DNA from: a virus
Length of the DNA: 36,357 nt
Direction: 5' to 3' (one strand)
IMG/VR virus record: IMGVR_UViG_3300044954_000058
Coordinates: 1-36,357 of that record
The position numbers were made by a program, and so were the translations under genes. Of this stretch, positions 23,412 to 30,869 are shown piece after piece. How positions within the stretch are numbered: the first letter of the stretch is position 1; each line of letters begins with the position of its first letter. The notes beneath the pieces were generated by a model, which was not told where the DNA came from, did no database searches, and saw nothing but the letters and a program-made list of their open reading frames with translations.

Positions 23412-23440
23412 AACAGGGCATGTAAAAGTGCCCTGTTTTT
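23412..23440 (+). terminator. Intrinsic (rho-independent) terminator
   Basis: AACAGGGCA (23412-23420), 8-nt loop, TGCCCTGTT (23429-23437) and a T tract to 23440. Nine-pair G+C-rich stem plus T-run directly after the holin-like stop; the clearest terminator in the window. Confidence 0.93.
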
Positions 23441-23446
23441 ATAATT

Positions 23447-24016
23447 ATGAATAAAGATATAGAAACCAAACACTTAAAAACAAGGTGGACATACCTATTT
23501 AATAATACCATGCATCATTTTTTTATAAACAAGAATGTATTGGATATTGGTTGTTTAGATGGATACTCGACATATCATTTTATTAAACATAATGCTAAAA
23601 ACGCTATAGGCATAGATATTGAGTCTAAGTATATAGAAAAAGCAAAACTTAAATATCCAGATATTGTTTTCAAAGTACAAGATGCAGAGAGTATTGAAGA
23701 TGATTATTTTAATAATATAGACGTTGTGTCATGTTTGGGGTTAATATATTTATTAAACAATCCTATTAAGTTTATAAATAACTTATCAGCACAAAATAAA
23801 TCAAATACAATTATTATAGAAACTGTTGATAACAACTTTGTAAGTTATTCAAAAAATAACTTTTATTTTTTAAATATTAATATAGTAAAAAAAATATTTA
23901 CTGATAATAACTGGAAGGTTTCTTTAGAAAAAAGATTTACAGTGAAAGAAATAGATCACCAAATTAATGAAAATATTAATTTTGCAAATAGAGTAATTTT
24001 GGTATTTGAAAGGTAA
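23447..24016 (+). CDS. SAM-dependent methyltransferase (class I)
   Basis: 189 aa. Motif I VLDIGCLDGYST (31-42) binds S-adenosylmethionine; IGIDIESKYIEKA gives the motif II acid and VVSCLGLIYLL follows as in small-molecule methyltransferases. Begins 7 bp after the terminator T-run with no ribosome site; TATAAT at 23440-23445 sits almost on the ATG, so expression is unclear. Adjacent to the Stealth-like and glycosyltransferase genes, so sugar methylation is the natural guess. Confidence 0.82.
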   Translation: MNKDIETKHLKTRWTYLFNNTMHHFFINKNVLDIGCLDGYSTYHFIKHNAKNAIGIDIESKYIEKAKLKYPDIVFKVQDAESIEDDYFNNIDVVSCLGLIYLLNNPIKFINNLSAQNKSNTIIIETVDNNFVSYSKNNFYFLNINIVKKIFTDNNWKVSLEKRFTVKEIDHQINENINFANRVILVFER

Positions 24017-24018
24017 TC

Positions 24019-24711
24019 ATGAATTTTGTTTACATATGCAGGGATGGAGATAATGAGGAACTTAGATATTCCATAAGGTCTATTGTAAAAAATTGTGACG
24101 TTAATGACATATGGGTTGTAGGCGGTAAGCCAGATTGGTATTTAGGAAATCATATCCCAGTAACACAAAAATATTCTAAATATAAAAATGTTTTTTTAAA
24201 TTTTAAAACAATATGTGATTCAGACGAAATATCAGAAAATTTTATTTTAATGAATGATGATTTTTTTATAATTAATTCAGTTGATAAAATTACTTCATAT
24301 TACAATGGAACGCTAGAAGAAAAAATAAATGCATATGAAACCGTACTTGGAAGAAGTTCTTATGTTAATAGATTAAAAATAACACAAGACAAACTTATTC
24401 AGATGGGTTTTGATAATCCATTGAACTATGAAATTCATGTTCCAATGGCAATGTCTAAAAAAAATTTTAATGATGTTTTAGGAATGAATCACAATCTTTT
24501 ATATAGGTCTGTTTATGGAAATAAGTTTAGTAGTAACTCAATAGAAATGAAAGACGTTAAGGTGTATAGTTCAGATAGTTTTGAACTACTTTCGTTTGAT
24601 TATAAAAATATTCAGTCTCCATTTTTATCAACAGAGTCTGGATCATTTTTAGAATTAAAAAATTTATTTTTATCAAAACATTTTTTTCAAAAAACTATTT
24701 ACGAAGTGTAA
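24019..24711 (+). CDS. Stealth-like sugar-phosphate transferase / glycosyltransferase
   Basis: 230 aa, 2 bp after the methyltransferase. N-terminal VYICRDGDNEELRYSIRSI and central FILMNDDFFI (75-84) correspond to the CR1 and CR2 blocks of Stealth proteins, which transfer hexose-1-phosphate units in capsule synthesis. Shorter than typical Stealth proteins (over 300 aa) and CR3/CR4 are not obvious. Convergent with the minus-strand glycosyltransferases, with no terminator visible between them. Confidence 0.65.
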   Translation: MNFVYICRDGDNEELRYSIRSIVKNCDVNDIWVVGGKPDWYLGNHIPVTQKYSKYKNVFLNFKTICDSDEISENFILMNDDFFIINSVDKITSYYNGTLEEKINAYETVLGRSSYVNRLKITQDKLIQMGFDNPLNYEIHVPMAMSKKNFNDVLGMNHNLLYRSVYGNKFSSNSIEMKDVKVYSSDSFELLSFDYKNIQSPFLSTESGSFLELKNLFLSKHFFQKTIYEV

Positions 24712-25755
24712 TTATTCATTTATTAATTTAAGATATTCAGGCAATAGTTTATTTGGAGAAAAGTTATCATAGCCTAAATACAAGGCTTCTTCTTTTTCAT
24801 TTAGTTTTTCTTGATCATTTAATTCAACATAATTATCAACAAGTTCTGCTAATTTTTGTAAGTTAGGCTCATAAACGTCTATCATAGTTTTTGCTCTAAA
24901 TTGATCAATTAAATAAGACTCTACTAACCATTTTTTAGGAAGAATTTTATTATTAGGTGATATATTGGTCATAAAAACTGGAAGGGAACTTAACAAAGAC
25001 TCGTTCATTGGTAAACATAGTCCAGCATATCGTCTAGGCAAGATCATCGCATCAAATCCAACATACATTGACTCTCTATCTTCATTATCATTATAATCTA
25101 ATACAATTCGATCATCTGTTATGTTTGACTCTAGTTTTGTTTGTGTTCTAATTACTAGTTCGTAATCTGCTTTTGAATATCTCATCATATCAATTACAGC
25201 ATTAGTTCCGTTTCTATCCCGAGCAGCACGTTTGCCAGCAATATGTAGAATGCGATTATGTCTTTTTGATCTATTGATTTTGCCCGCATTTTTAAAAAGA
25301 TTTGTTTGTGTAGGTGGAGGCAAATGCACAACCTTTGCTTTTTTTCCAAACTTAAAATGTACATCTTCTATTTTCCATAAACTTGGAGAAATAAGAACAT
25401 CTGGCAAAGCCATATTGTTTTTAGATAAATTGCCAAATAATTCGTAGTTATATTGCAAAATAGTTTTAATTCTTTTTTCTTTTGCTTTTAAAATAAATTC
25501 ATCATTGTTGTAAAATGTTTCACAACTTAAAACAACATCAATATTTTTTAAAAATTTGTCTATATCTCTACCTTCGGGCATTCCTAAAACATTTAAAACA
25601 TTATAATCTTTATACCATTCTGGATGTTGTTTATTATTGTTATGTGGAGAAAAATCTATCAACATAACCTTGTCTGGTTTTAACATGTCTGTTAATTGTT
25701 TTGTTTGATATCCTAATCCAGTATTGTCAGATCTTGCAATGATTCCTAATCTCAT
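24712..25755 (-). CDS. GT4-type glycosyltransferase (GT-B fold)
   Basis: 347 aa. Starts MRLGIIARSDNTGLGYQTKQL, the glycine-rich nucleotide-sugar start of GT-B enzymes; ISPSLWKIEDVHFKFG and HIAGKRAARDRNG mark the inter-domain part; the late LPRRYAGLCLPMNESLLSSLPV resembles the E-x7-E donor site of GT4 (here E and S/L rather than a full E-x7-E). Last gene of the minus sugar operon, overlapping the gene before it by ATGA. Confidence 0.75.
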   Translation of the reverse strand: MRLGIIARSDNTGLGYQTKQLTDMLKPDKVMLIDFSPHNNNKQHPEWYKDYNVLNVLGMPEGRDIDKFLKNIDVVLSCETFYNNDEFILKAKEKRIKTILQYNYELFGNLSKNNMALPDVLISPSLWKIEDVHFKFGKKAKVVHLPPPTQTNLFKNAGKINRSKRHNRILHIAGKRAARDRNGTNAVIDMMRYSKADYELVIRTQTKLESNITDDRIVLDYNDNEDRESMYVGFDAMILPRRYAGLCLPMNESLLSSLPVFMTNISPNNKILPKKWLVESYLIDQFRAKTMIDVYEPNLQKLAELVDNYVELNDQEKLNEKEEALYLGYDNFSPNKLLPEYLKLINE

Positions 25756-26513
25756 TCAGTATAACCCCACACATCATCATCTTGAGTAAACTTTCTTGTA
25801 CCCTTACGTCCGTCTAAATGATAAGATCTTTTAATATTATTTTTTGGATGGTAGATCCAAAGTTTATGTTTATCCCATCCTTCTTTATTAAAAACATTAT
25901 AAGGTAAAATGTCATCTTGAATAGAACCATGTATTATGTCTTCTATAAAAGAGTTATCTTTTAGTCTAGGCATAATTTCATTTCTATAATAAGAAACTAA
26001 AGACAAATGTGGTCTTTGACTCCATTGTGCAGTTTTCATAAAATCATCACTAAGACCAAACATTAAATGTTTATGTGATATTGGAACAGATGTTTCAAAA
26101 TGAAATCTAATTGTTTTTGCTTTATTATGTTCAAACATGTCTAAACATTTTTGCCAATCTATAGAATCTTCAGCAACAAGAGGAGCGTCTCCTTCAACAT
26201 AAAGCAACAAAGAGGTGGTTATTAAGTTTATTGTTTCCTTCATCATTGTTGTTTGATGACTATGTTTGTCAAAAATTATTGGTAAAACATTTTTCCATTC
26301 GTGTAAACATTTCCACAACACTCTGTTTTTAAACTCATCATAATCATTTTTTCTATTTAGTCTTTCTTCTCTAAGTCCATCAATTTGTAATATAATTTCA
26401 TTGTCTGAAAAATGATATCTTACAGAATTAATTGTTTCATCAAGTATTGATGTATTTGGGTGATCTGGTAAAACTGAAGTCACAACAATAATAGTTACAT
26501 CATTTTTATGCAT
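25752..26513 (-). CDS. GT2-like glycosyltransferase (GT-A fold)
   Basis: 253 aa. Begins with VTIIVVTSVLPDHPNTSILDETINSV, the nucleotide-binding start of GT2, and has LYVEGDAPLV (E107, D109) as a DxD-like metal site. Trp/His-rich second half. Overlaps both neighbours (8 bp upstream, 4 bp downstream). Which sugar it moves cannot be told. Confidence 0.68.
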   Translation of the reverse strand: MHKNDVTIIVVTSVLPDHPNTSILDETINSVRYHFSDNEIILQIDGLREERLNRKNDYDEFKNRVLWKCLHEWKNVLPIIFDKHSHQTTMMKETINLITTSLLLYVEGDAPLVAEDSIDWQKCLDMFEHNKAKTIRFHFETSVPISHKHLMFGLSDDFMKTAQWSQRPHLSLVSYYRNEIMPRLKDNSFIEDIIHGSIQDDILPYNVFNKEGWDKHKLWIYHPKNNIKRSYHLDGRKGTRKFTQDDDVWGYTE

Positions 26514-27360
26514 ATATTTCCTTCATAATTTTGATAGAAAAATCTCTTTTATATTTAATCCACCAAGAAACAACTCTGTGCATATTATTTGGATATTCTT
26601 TTAATATTGATTTTATAATATCTGGTAGTTCTGCCCAATTATTTGTTGATGGAAATATTGGCACCTCATCAAAAACATAATGATAAAAATTATTTTTATT
26701 TCCATTTGAATCCCTAAGATCTGCTATTGGCATACACAACATTTCTATCGCTTCAAAAAATCTAAATGAATCAACACTTACAACGCCAGCAGGGGCAGGA
26801 GCAATTTTAGCACTAAATAAATCTTTGTAATATTCTTTAGCAGTTAGTCCTTTTGCAAATCCATCTGTTGGTTTGTAAATAGAATTTTTAATATCGGGCA
26901 TTATGTTTGCTAACTGCTGTCTTCTTCTGTGAGTAATTTGTCCAGCAAAACAAGCGGTATAAGGTTTTTCTGAATATTCTGGCAAGTTATCTTTGATGTG
27001 TTGTGGCGCACCTATCGGTAGTTTATTATATTTTTGATGTTTTTTTGTGGGGTATTGAACCCAAATAGATATATTGCTATGCGTAATTTGATCAACATCA
27101 AATAAATTTTCTTCATCGCCAGTTATAAATAAAACAACTCTATTAATATTGTTCAATTCATTATTAATATCTTTTTCTTTGCCAGCATTCCCTTTTCCAG
27201 GAATAACAACAAAGGCTCTTTGTTCTTGCGGTAGTGTATCAACAACAACCTGATCTATTTTGTTTCTTTCAAATGTTTGTTTTAATAAACCATAATCCCA
27301 TTTTCCATTTGCAGAATCTAAAGGGTTTTTAGAGTATATATATGCTTTAAGATGGTTCAT
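26506..27360 (-). CDS. Exostosin-like (GT47-type) glycosyltransferase
   Basis: 284 aa. CFAGQITHRRRQQLANIM and the later SAKIAPAPAGVVSVDSFRFFEAIEMLCMPI are the two recognisable GT47/exostosin blocks (donor-binding region with SxRF.E). N terminus begins MNHLKAYIYSKNP. Length is near the catalytic domain of GT47 enzymes. Fourth gene counted from the bS22-like promoter, 24 nt after the previous one. Confidence 0.68.
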   Translation of the reverse strand: MNHLKAYIYSKNPLDSANGKWDYGLLKQTFERNKIDQVVVDTLPQEQRAFVVIPGKGNAGKEKDINNELNNINRVVLFITGDEENLFDVDQITHSNISIWVQYPTKKHQKYNKLPIGAPQHIKDNLPEYSEKPYTACFAGQITHRRRQQLANIMPDIKNSIYKPTDGFAKGLTAKEYYKDLFSAKIAPAPAGVVSVDSFRFFEAIEMLCMPIADLRDSNGNKNNFYHYVFDEVPIFPSTNNWAELPDIIKSILKEYPNNMHRVVSWWIKYKRDFSIKIMKEIYA

Positions 27361-27388
27361 AATATAAATGAACCTCGTGCTCTGTCAT
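27347..27388 (-). CDS. Possible 13-codon coupling minigene
   Basis: ATG at 27388 overlaps the upstream stop (ATGA) and reads MTEHEVHLYYEPS before TAA, whose end is past the start of the next gene (ATG at 27360). It bridges an otherwise untranslated 24 nt gap; comparable to the 10-codon frame at 8589. Could be chance. Confidence 0.22.
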   Translation of the reverse strand: MTEHEVHLYYEPS

Positions 27389-28341
27389 ATCTTTAACTTC
27401 TTTAATATTGATGACCATCTGTTTACATATGTATGCTCATTTTTAGTTCTTAAGTGACCCATCATTCTTATCGCTTCTCGTTCTTCTGGATGATCTAAAT
27501 AGTAATCTATTTTGTTTGTTAAATCTATAAGGTCTCCATGTTTATAAAAAACAATTTCTTTTTTGTCATAAAAATAAACATCAATACCTTTAATGTCAGG
27601 GTATATTGTAAAACCACCACGACCAGTACTCTCAAATAATCTATCACTTGTATAATACGGATAACTAAAATTAATATTTAAACTATCTCCAACCGCTATT
27701 TTACTTTTAACATAGATGCGATTTAAGTCTTTACCTCTAACAGTTCCAGTATCTCCATCCCCACCTACATGCAAAAATTTTTTGCCATATGTATTCCGCA
27801 AATGGTCTATAAGTTGTGGTCTATACGGATATTCAGGATGATATCTTTTGCTTCCCACAAATATTACATCATAGTCAAAGTTTGAATAATCATAATCTTC
27901 ATGTATGTAGCATTCTTTATCATACACGCCAGCAGGCAAGAAATGACCTTTTACATTTGTATTTTCATTAAACCAGTCTGCCATTAGTTTGTCTGTTGCA
28001 AAGAAGTGTCCTATTGTTTGATAAAAATTGTCTTCTCTAAGATCTTTTTCTCGTTCTAAGCCAAGCCAAAGATCAAGATGATAGGTCATTGTTGGTACCT
28101 TAGATGCTCTGAGTTGTTCCAATACCATGCCCATTCCAATTCTTCCTGGTGTATTCCAGCCATGCGTATGAACCCAAACGAACAAGTCTGATTTTAGTGC
28201 TTGATCTAAAATAACAGAATCTTTAATAAATCTTTCTTGTAATCTACAAACTGTATGACCTAAAAATTCTAAAGAATTGGCATGGTGGTTTTCACTACTG
28301 TACGGCACTTCAAAATTTCCTAAAAATACAATGTTTGCCAT
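27385..28341 (-). CDS. Glycosyltransferase, CgeB/GT1-like
   Basis: 318 aa. FLGNFEVPYSSENHHANSLEFLGH at the start is typical of CgeB-like (spore-maturation type) GT-B enzymes; FVGSKRYHPEYPYRPQLIDHL and DRLFESTGRGGFTIYP are the donor-binding blocks. It begins 3 bp after the bS22-like stop and shares that gene's leaderless promoter, so ribosomal-protein-like and sugar genes are co-transcribed. Confidence 0.78.
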   Translation of the reverse strand: MANIVFLGNFEVPYSSENHHANSLEFLGHTVCRLQERFIKDSVILDQALKSDLFVWVHTHGWNTPGRIGMGMVLEQLRASKVPTMTYHLDLWLGLEREKDLREDNFYQTIGHFFATDKLMADWFNENTNVKGHFLPAGVYDKECYIHEDYDYSNFDYDVIFVGSKRYHPEYPYRPQLIDHLRNTYGKKFLHVGGDGDTGTVRGKDLNRIYVKSKIAVGDSLNINFSYPYYTSDRLFESTGRGGFTIYPDIKGIDVYFYDKKEIVFYKHGDLIDLTNKIDYYLDHPEEREAIRMMGHLRTKNEHTYVNRWSSILKKLKI

Positions 28342-28344
28342 ATT

Positions 28345-28440
28345 TTATTTATTTCTTTTAGCCCAACGCTGTCTTTTAAGACGTTTTCGATGTTTCTTCT
28401 TTGCCATGCGTTTTCGGCGTTTTTTTATTACTGAACCCAT
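28345..28440 (-). CDS. bS22-like ribosomal protein (AURKAIP1/COX24 family)
   Basis: 31 aa: begins [20 protein letters not shown] and ends [11 protein letters not shown]. The first 19 residues are practically the start of the actinobacterial AURKAIP1/COX24-domain protein, the small-subunit ribosomal protein bS22 of mycobacteria ([20 protein letters not shown]...), from memory. In hosts it sits near the decoding centre. It would enter phage-period ribosomes or compete with the host copy. Leaderless: TATACT lies 6 nt before ATG. First gene of the minus-strand sugar operon. Too short for most gene callers, so easily missed. Confidence 0.82.
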   Translation of the reverse strand: [31 protein letters not shown]

Positions 28441-28446
28441 ACGTAA

Positions 28447-28471
28447 AGTATATCAGAAAACCTGATATAAT
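28447..28471. promoter_or_regulatory. Divergent leaderless promoter pair within one palindrome
   Basis: TATATCAG (28449-28456), 5-nt centre, CTGATATA (28462-28469). The right half gives plus-strand TGATATAAT (TATAAT 28466-28471), 7 nt before ATG 28479; the left half gives minus-strand TGATATACT (-10 at 28447-28452), 6 nt before the bS22-like ATG at 28440. Both promoters are built from the same inverted repeat. Confidence 0.75.
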
Positions 28472-28478
28472 GGTAGGT

Positions 28479-29186
28479 ATGCCATATAAAGTAGGTGCTA
28501 AAGGATCTTATGGGTGTTCTGGATACCCAGCCGTAAAAGATGACGGAACTGTAATGGGTTGCCATAAGACAAGAGTAGAAGCAGCAGGACAAATTTACGC
28601 TATTAATAGAAGTGAAGGTAACATAGGCAAGGCCATGTATGATCTTAAAGAAGGAGATTATGTAATGGGAACAACAAAAGAGGGTGTTGTTCACGGAATG
28701 ATTGAACATATAATGTGGGAGGGTGGAACTTTAGGAATTCCTAAAACAGAGTATGCGCTTCAATCAATGCCACCAGATAATCCAGCCATGTCTGTTAGAA
28801 TTTATAAGCAAGAAAAAAATGAATGGGAACCCACTGCTTACAGTATTGGAATGATGTATATGGATGCAATTAAACTTGAGTCATTAAAAGAACACAACAT
28901 GTCTAATGAAGATAATGAAGAAGAGTATGAAGAATACAAAGCAGATAAACCAAACTATGGAGAGTTTATTAAGCCTAGAAGTGGCGGATCAAGGCCAAGT
29001 AACCCTAAATTATATGCAAGAATAGTACAAGAGGCAAAAGACAAGTTTGACGTTTATCCTAGTGCCGTAGCAAATTCTTGGGTAGTTCAAGAGTACAAGC
29101 GTAGAGGCGGAACATATAGTTCAGAAAAGGTAACAAAATCTATTTGGGATGGTAGCATGTTAGATCCTAGAGGGTTTACAAAATAA
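28479..29186 (+). CDS. Prohead/structural-module-type protein
   Basis: 235 aa; ATG 28479 chosen because TATAAT ends 7 nt before it. N-terminal zinc-like block YGCSGYPAVKDDGTVMGCHKT, a Tudor-like central block (EGDYVMGTTKEGVVHGMIEHI to DNPAMSVRIYKQEKNEWEPTAYSI), then an acidic linker and C-terminal SAVANSWVVQEYKRRGGTYSSEK. These three blocks occur in actinophage and other prohead protease or head-associated proteins. No protease triad is seen, so a head accessory protein is more likely than an active protease. Confidence 0.6.
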   Translation: MPYKVGAKGSYGCSGYPAVKDDGTVMGCHKTRVEAAGQIYAINRSEGNIGKAMYDLKEGDYVMGTTKEGVVHGMIEHIMWEGGTLGIPKTEYALQSMPPDNPAMSVRIYKQEKNEWEPTAYSIGMMYMDAIKLESLKEHNMSNEDNEEEYEEYKADKPNYGEFIKPRSGGSRPSNPKLYARIVQEAKDKFDVYPSAVANSWVVQEYKRRGGTYSSEKVTKSIWDGSMLDPRGFTK

Positions 29187-29214
29187 TGAAAAAACAAAAT
29201 ACGCATTTAATGAC

Positions 29215-29322
29215 ATGCAAATTAAAAATGGATGGATTGTGCGTATGACAAAAGATGGTTGTATAAAGTCTCATATAGAGCCATATACGCCAGGCAAACC
29301 AAAGGAGAAAAAGAATGGCTGA
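29215..29322 (+). CDS. Small conserved basic protein
   Basis: 35 aa from ATG 29215: MQIKNGWIVRMTKDG then CIKSHIEPYTPGKPKEKKNG. Overlaps the next start by 8 bp. The motif (VRMTKDG..KS.IEPY) resembles short proteins found by phage head genes. Function unknown; too short for routine gene calling. Confidence 0.5.
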   Translation: MQIKNGWIVRMTKDGCIKSHIEPYTPGKPKEKKNG

Positions 29323-29836
29323 TACATATACCCCAACGTCTGGGATGAAGGCTGCTGCCCGTAGAGCGCTTAAGTGGAAAGAACAAGGAAAGGCCACTGG
29401 AGCGGGAACCCCTGTTGGTTGGGGAAGGGCAAGTGATATAGTTGCTGGTCGTGCTATGTCTTTAGATACAGTTAAGCGTATGTATTCTTTCTTTTCACGC
29501 CATGAAGTAGATAAAAAGGGCAAAGATTTTTATAACACTAGCAATCCATCCAATGGTCGAATAATGTGGGATGCTTGGGGTGGAGACGCTGGATTTTCTT
29601 GGTCACGAAGAATTGCTGAGCGTGAAAGAAATAAGGCTTTGTTTGCTGATGTATTTGGAATTGAAAAGGCTGCGCCATGTTGGGAAGGTTATGTACAGCG
29701 TGGTATGAAGCCAGGTAAAGATGGAAAGCCAGTTCCTAATTGTGTTCCTGCAAGCAAGTCTGCTAATCTATCGTTTGGCAAGGACTATACAACTGCATTA
29801 CAACTAGATTCTTTTAACTGTTGCTCAGGGGAATAA
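29315..29836 (+). CDS. Phage head-module protein (TPTSGM/GGDAG type)
   Basis: 173 aa, RBS AAAGGAG. TYTPTSGMKAAARRALKWKEQ, AGRAMSLDTVKRMYSFFSRHEVD, PSNGRIMWDAWGGDAGFSWSRR are recurring blocks in proteins encoded with phage prohead proteases. A C-terminal tail (PCWEGYVQRGMKPGKDGKPVPNCVP) carries the CWEGYxQRGMK motif also found at the ends of such proteins. Probably a virion assembly protein; exact role unknown. Confidence 0.72.
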   Translation: MADTYTPTSGMKAAARRALKWKEQGKATGAGTPVGWGRASDIVAGRAMSLDTVKRMYSFFSRHEVDKKGKDFYNTSNPSNGRIMWDAWGGDAGFSWSRRIAERERNKALFADVFGIEKAAPCWEGYVQRGMKPGKDGKPVPNCVPASKSANLSFGKDYTTALQLDSFNCCSGE

Positions 29837-30007
29837 TTGAAAAAAGACTATAAGAATAAAGACTGGTTGTATAAAAAATATGTTGTTGATGAAGTAGAGC
29901 CAGTAGACATTGCAAAAGAATTTAATGTTGATCGTAAAATTATTATTTATTGGCTAGACGAGTTTAAAATATATAGAGATTATAAAAGATTAATGAGAAA
30001 AAAATAA
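29837..30007 (+). CDS. Small helix-turn-helix protein (paralogue 2)
   Basis: 56 aa with TTG start immediately after the previous stop, AGGGG 5 nt upstream. KNKDWLYKKYVVDEVEPVDIAKEFNVDRKIIIYWLDEFKIY contains an HTH and mirrors the protein at 13448-13603 across its length. Basic tail (YKRLMRKK). Probably a small DNA-binding regulator or homing-type HTH. Confidence 0.68.
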   Translation: MKKDYKNKDWLYKKYVVDEVEPVDIAKEFNVDRKIIIYWLDEFKIYRDYKRLMRKK

Positions 30008-30015
30008 TTTAATCA

Positions 30016-30672
30016 TTAAACATAATATTTTCCATCATCATAAAAACCTTTATTGGAAATAAATGATGGCAAAACATATCTTAACGGTCCTTCACCAGGA
30101 GCATATACACCATGCGTAAAATCTTCGCTCCCAGGAAAAATAATTAATGATTTTGCTGAAGGCTTTATAACAAAGTCTTTTTTTGAAAAAAATAATTCTC
30201 CATCTAAATAGTCATCATTTAAATATATAATTGCTGCATAAACAATTGATGGATCAGTATACTGATCATAGTGCTCAACAAGCGGAACACCAGAATATTG
30301 TCTTTGAACTACTCCAGGACCTTTAAAATCTAATGAATCTGGTAAAAAAAAATTAATTTTTTTATTTAAAACATTACATACAGATCTTGTTTGATGGTTT
30401 GTAAGTAAGTTTGTATTTTTATCTTTCCAATTTTCTGTTATTTCAATTTTTCCTTCTTTGAGAAGTTTTTCAACATCATCAGTTCCAAATTTTTTTATAC
30501 AAAAACTTTTTAAACCTTGATAATATTCAAACTGCCAGTCTTTTTCAGATAAAGATTCTATATAGTTTAACAAAATAGTTACTTGATTATCATCTAAAAA
30601 ATTTTTAATTATAAAAAGTTGATCTATTGGCTCTTCTACTTCGTAACCAACAAAACTATTTTTTGTTAACAT
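30016..30672 (-). CDS. 2OG-Fe(II) dioxygenase (prolyl-4-hydroxylase-like)
   Basis: 218 aa. Full iron and co-substrate set: H134-x-D136 (VEHYDQY), distal H187 (FTHGVYAPG) and R198 (LRYVLPSF) for 2-oxoglutarate, with LNDDYLDGELFF between, as in P4H-type hydroxylases. Likely hydroxylates a protein side chain or a small molecule; target unknown. RBS GAGGAG and an extended -10 (TGATACAAT) upstream. Convergent with the HTH gene at 29837. Strongest of the three oxygenase calls. Confidence 0.88.
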   Translation of the reverse strand: MLTKNSFVGYEVEEPIDQLFIIKNFLDDNQVTILLNYIESLSEKDWQFEYYQGLKSFCIKKFGTDDVEKLLKEGKIEITENWKDKNTNLLTNHQTRSVCNVLNKKINFFLPDSLDFKGPGVVQRQYSGVPLVEHYDQYTDPSIVYAAIIYLNDDYLDGELFFSKKDFVIKPSAKSLIIFPGSEDFTHGVYAPGEGPLRYVLPSFISNKGFYDDGKYYV

Positions 30673-30687
30673 TTTTCTCCTCTATTA

Positions 30688-30696
30688 ATTGTATCA
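30688..30696 (-). promoter_or_regulatory. Extended -10 promoter for the 2OG dioxygenase gene
   Basis: On the minus strand TGATACAAT, with TACAAT at 30688-30693, just downstream of tRNA-Arg; a leader with GAGGAG follows before ATG 30672. Confidence 0.6.
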
Positions 30697-30702
30697 TATT
30701 TG

Positions 30703-30775
30703 TGCCCTCAACAGGATTCGAACCTGCGACCAACGGATTAGAAGTCCGTGACCCTATCCCCTGAGTTATGAGGGC
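30703..30775 (-). tRNA. tRNA-Arg (anticodon TCT)
   Basis: Cloverleaf on the minus strand: acceptor GCCCTCA/TGAGGGC, D stem ACTC/GGGT, anticodon stem ACGGA/TCCGT with loop CTTCTAA, T stem GCAGG/CCTGT with loop TTCGAAT, discriminator A. CCA is not encoded. It reads AGA, an A+T-favoured Arg codon that is scarce in G+C-rich hosts. Confidence 0.95.
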
Positions 30776-30776
30776 G

Positions 30777-30848
30777 TAGCACTAACGGGAATCGAACCCG
30801 TCTTTCCGCCGTGAAAGGGCGATGTCCTAACCGATAGACGATAGTGCC
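30777..30848 (-). tRNA. tRNA-Glu (anticodon TTC)
   Basis: Cloverleaf on the minus strand: acceptor GGCACTA/TAGTGCT (one G-U pair), anticodon stem TCGCC/GGCGG with loop CTTTCAC, T stem ACGGG/CCCGT with loop TTCGATT, discriminator A, no CCA. One base separates it from tRNA-Arg; both are probably cut from the thioredoxin operon transcript. Confidence 0.95.
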
Positions 30849-30869
30849 ACTTGGCTACTGGTGTTTGTT

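Noticed and set aside
29193-29255. 20-codon frame MKKQNTHLMTCKLKMDGLCV
   Set aside because: It overlaps the better 35-codon frame at 29215-29322 and has no ribosome site or conserved pattern.
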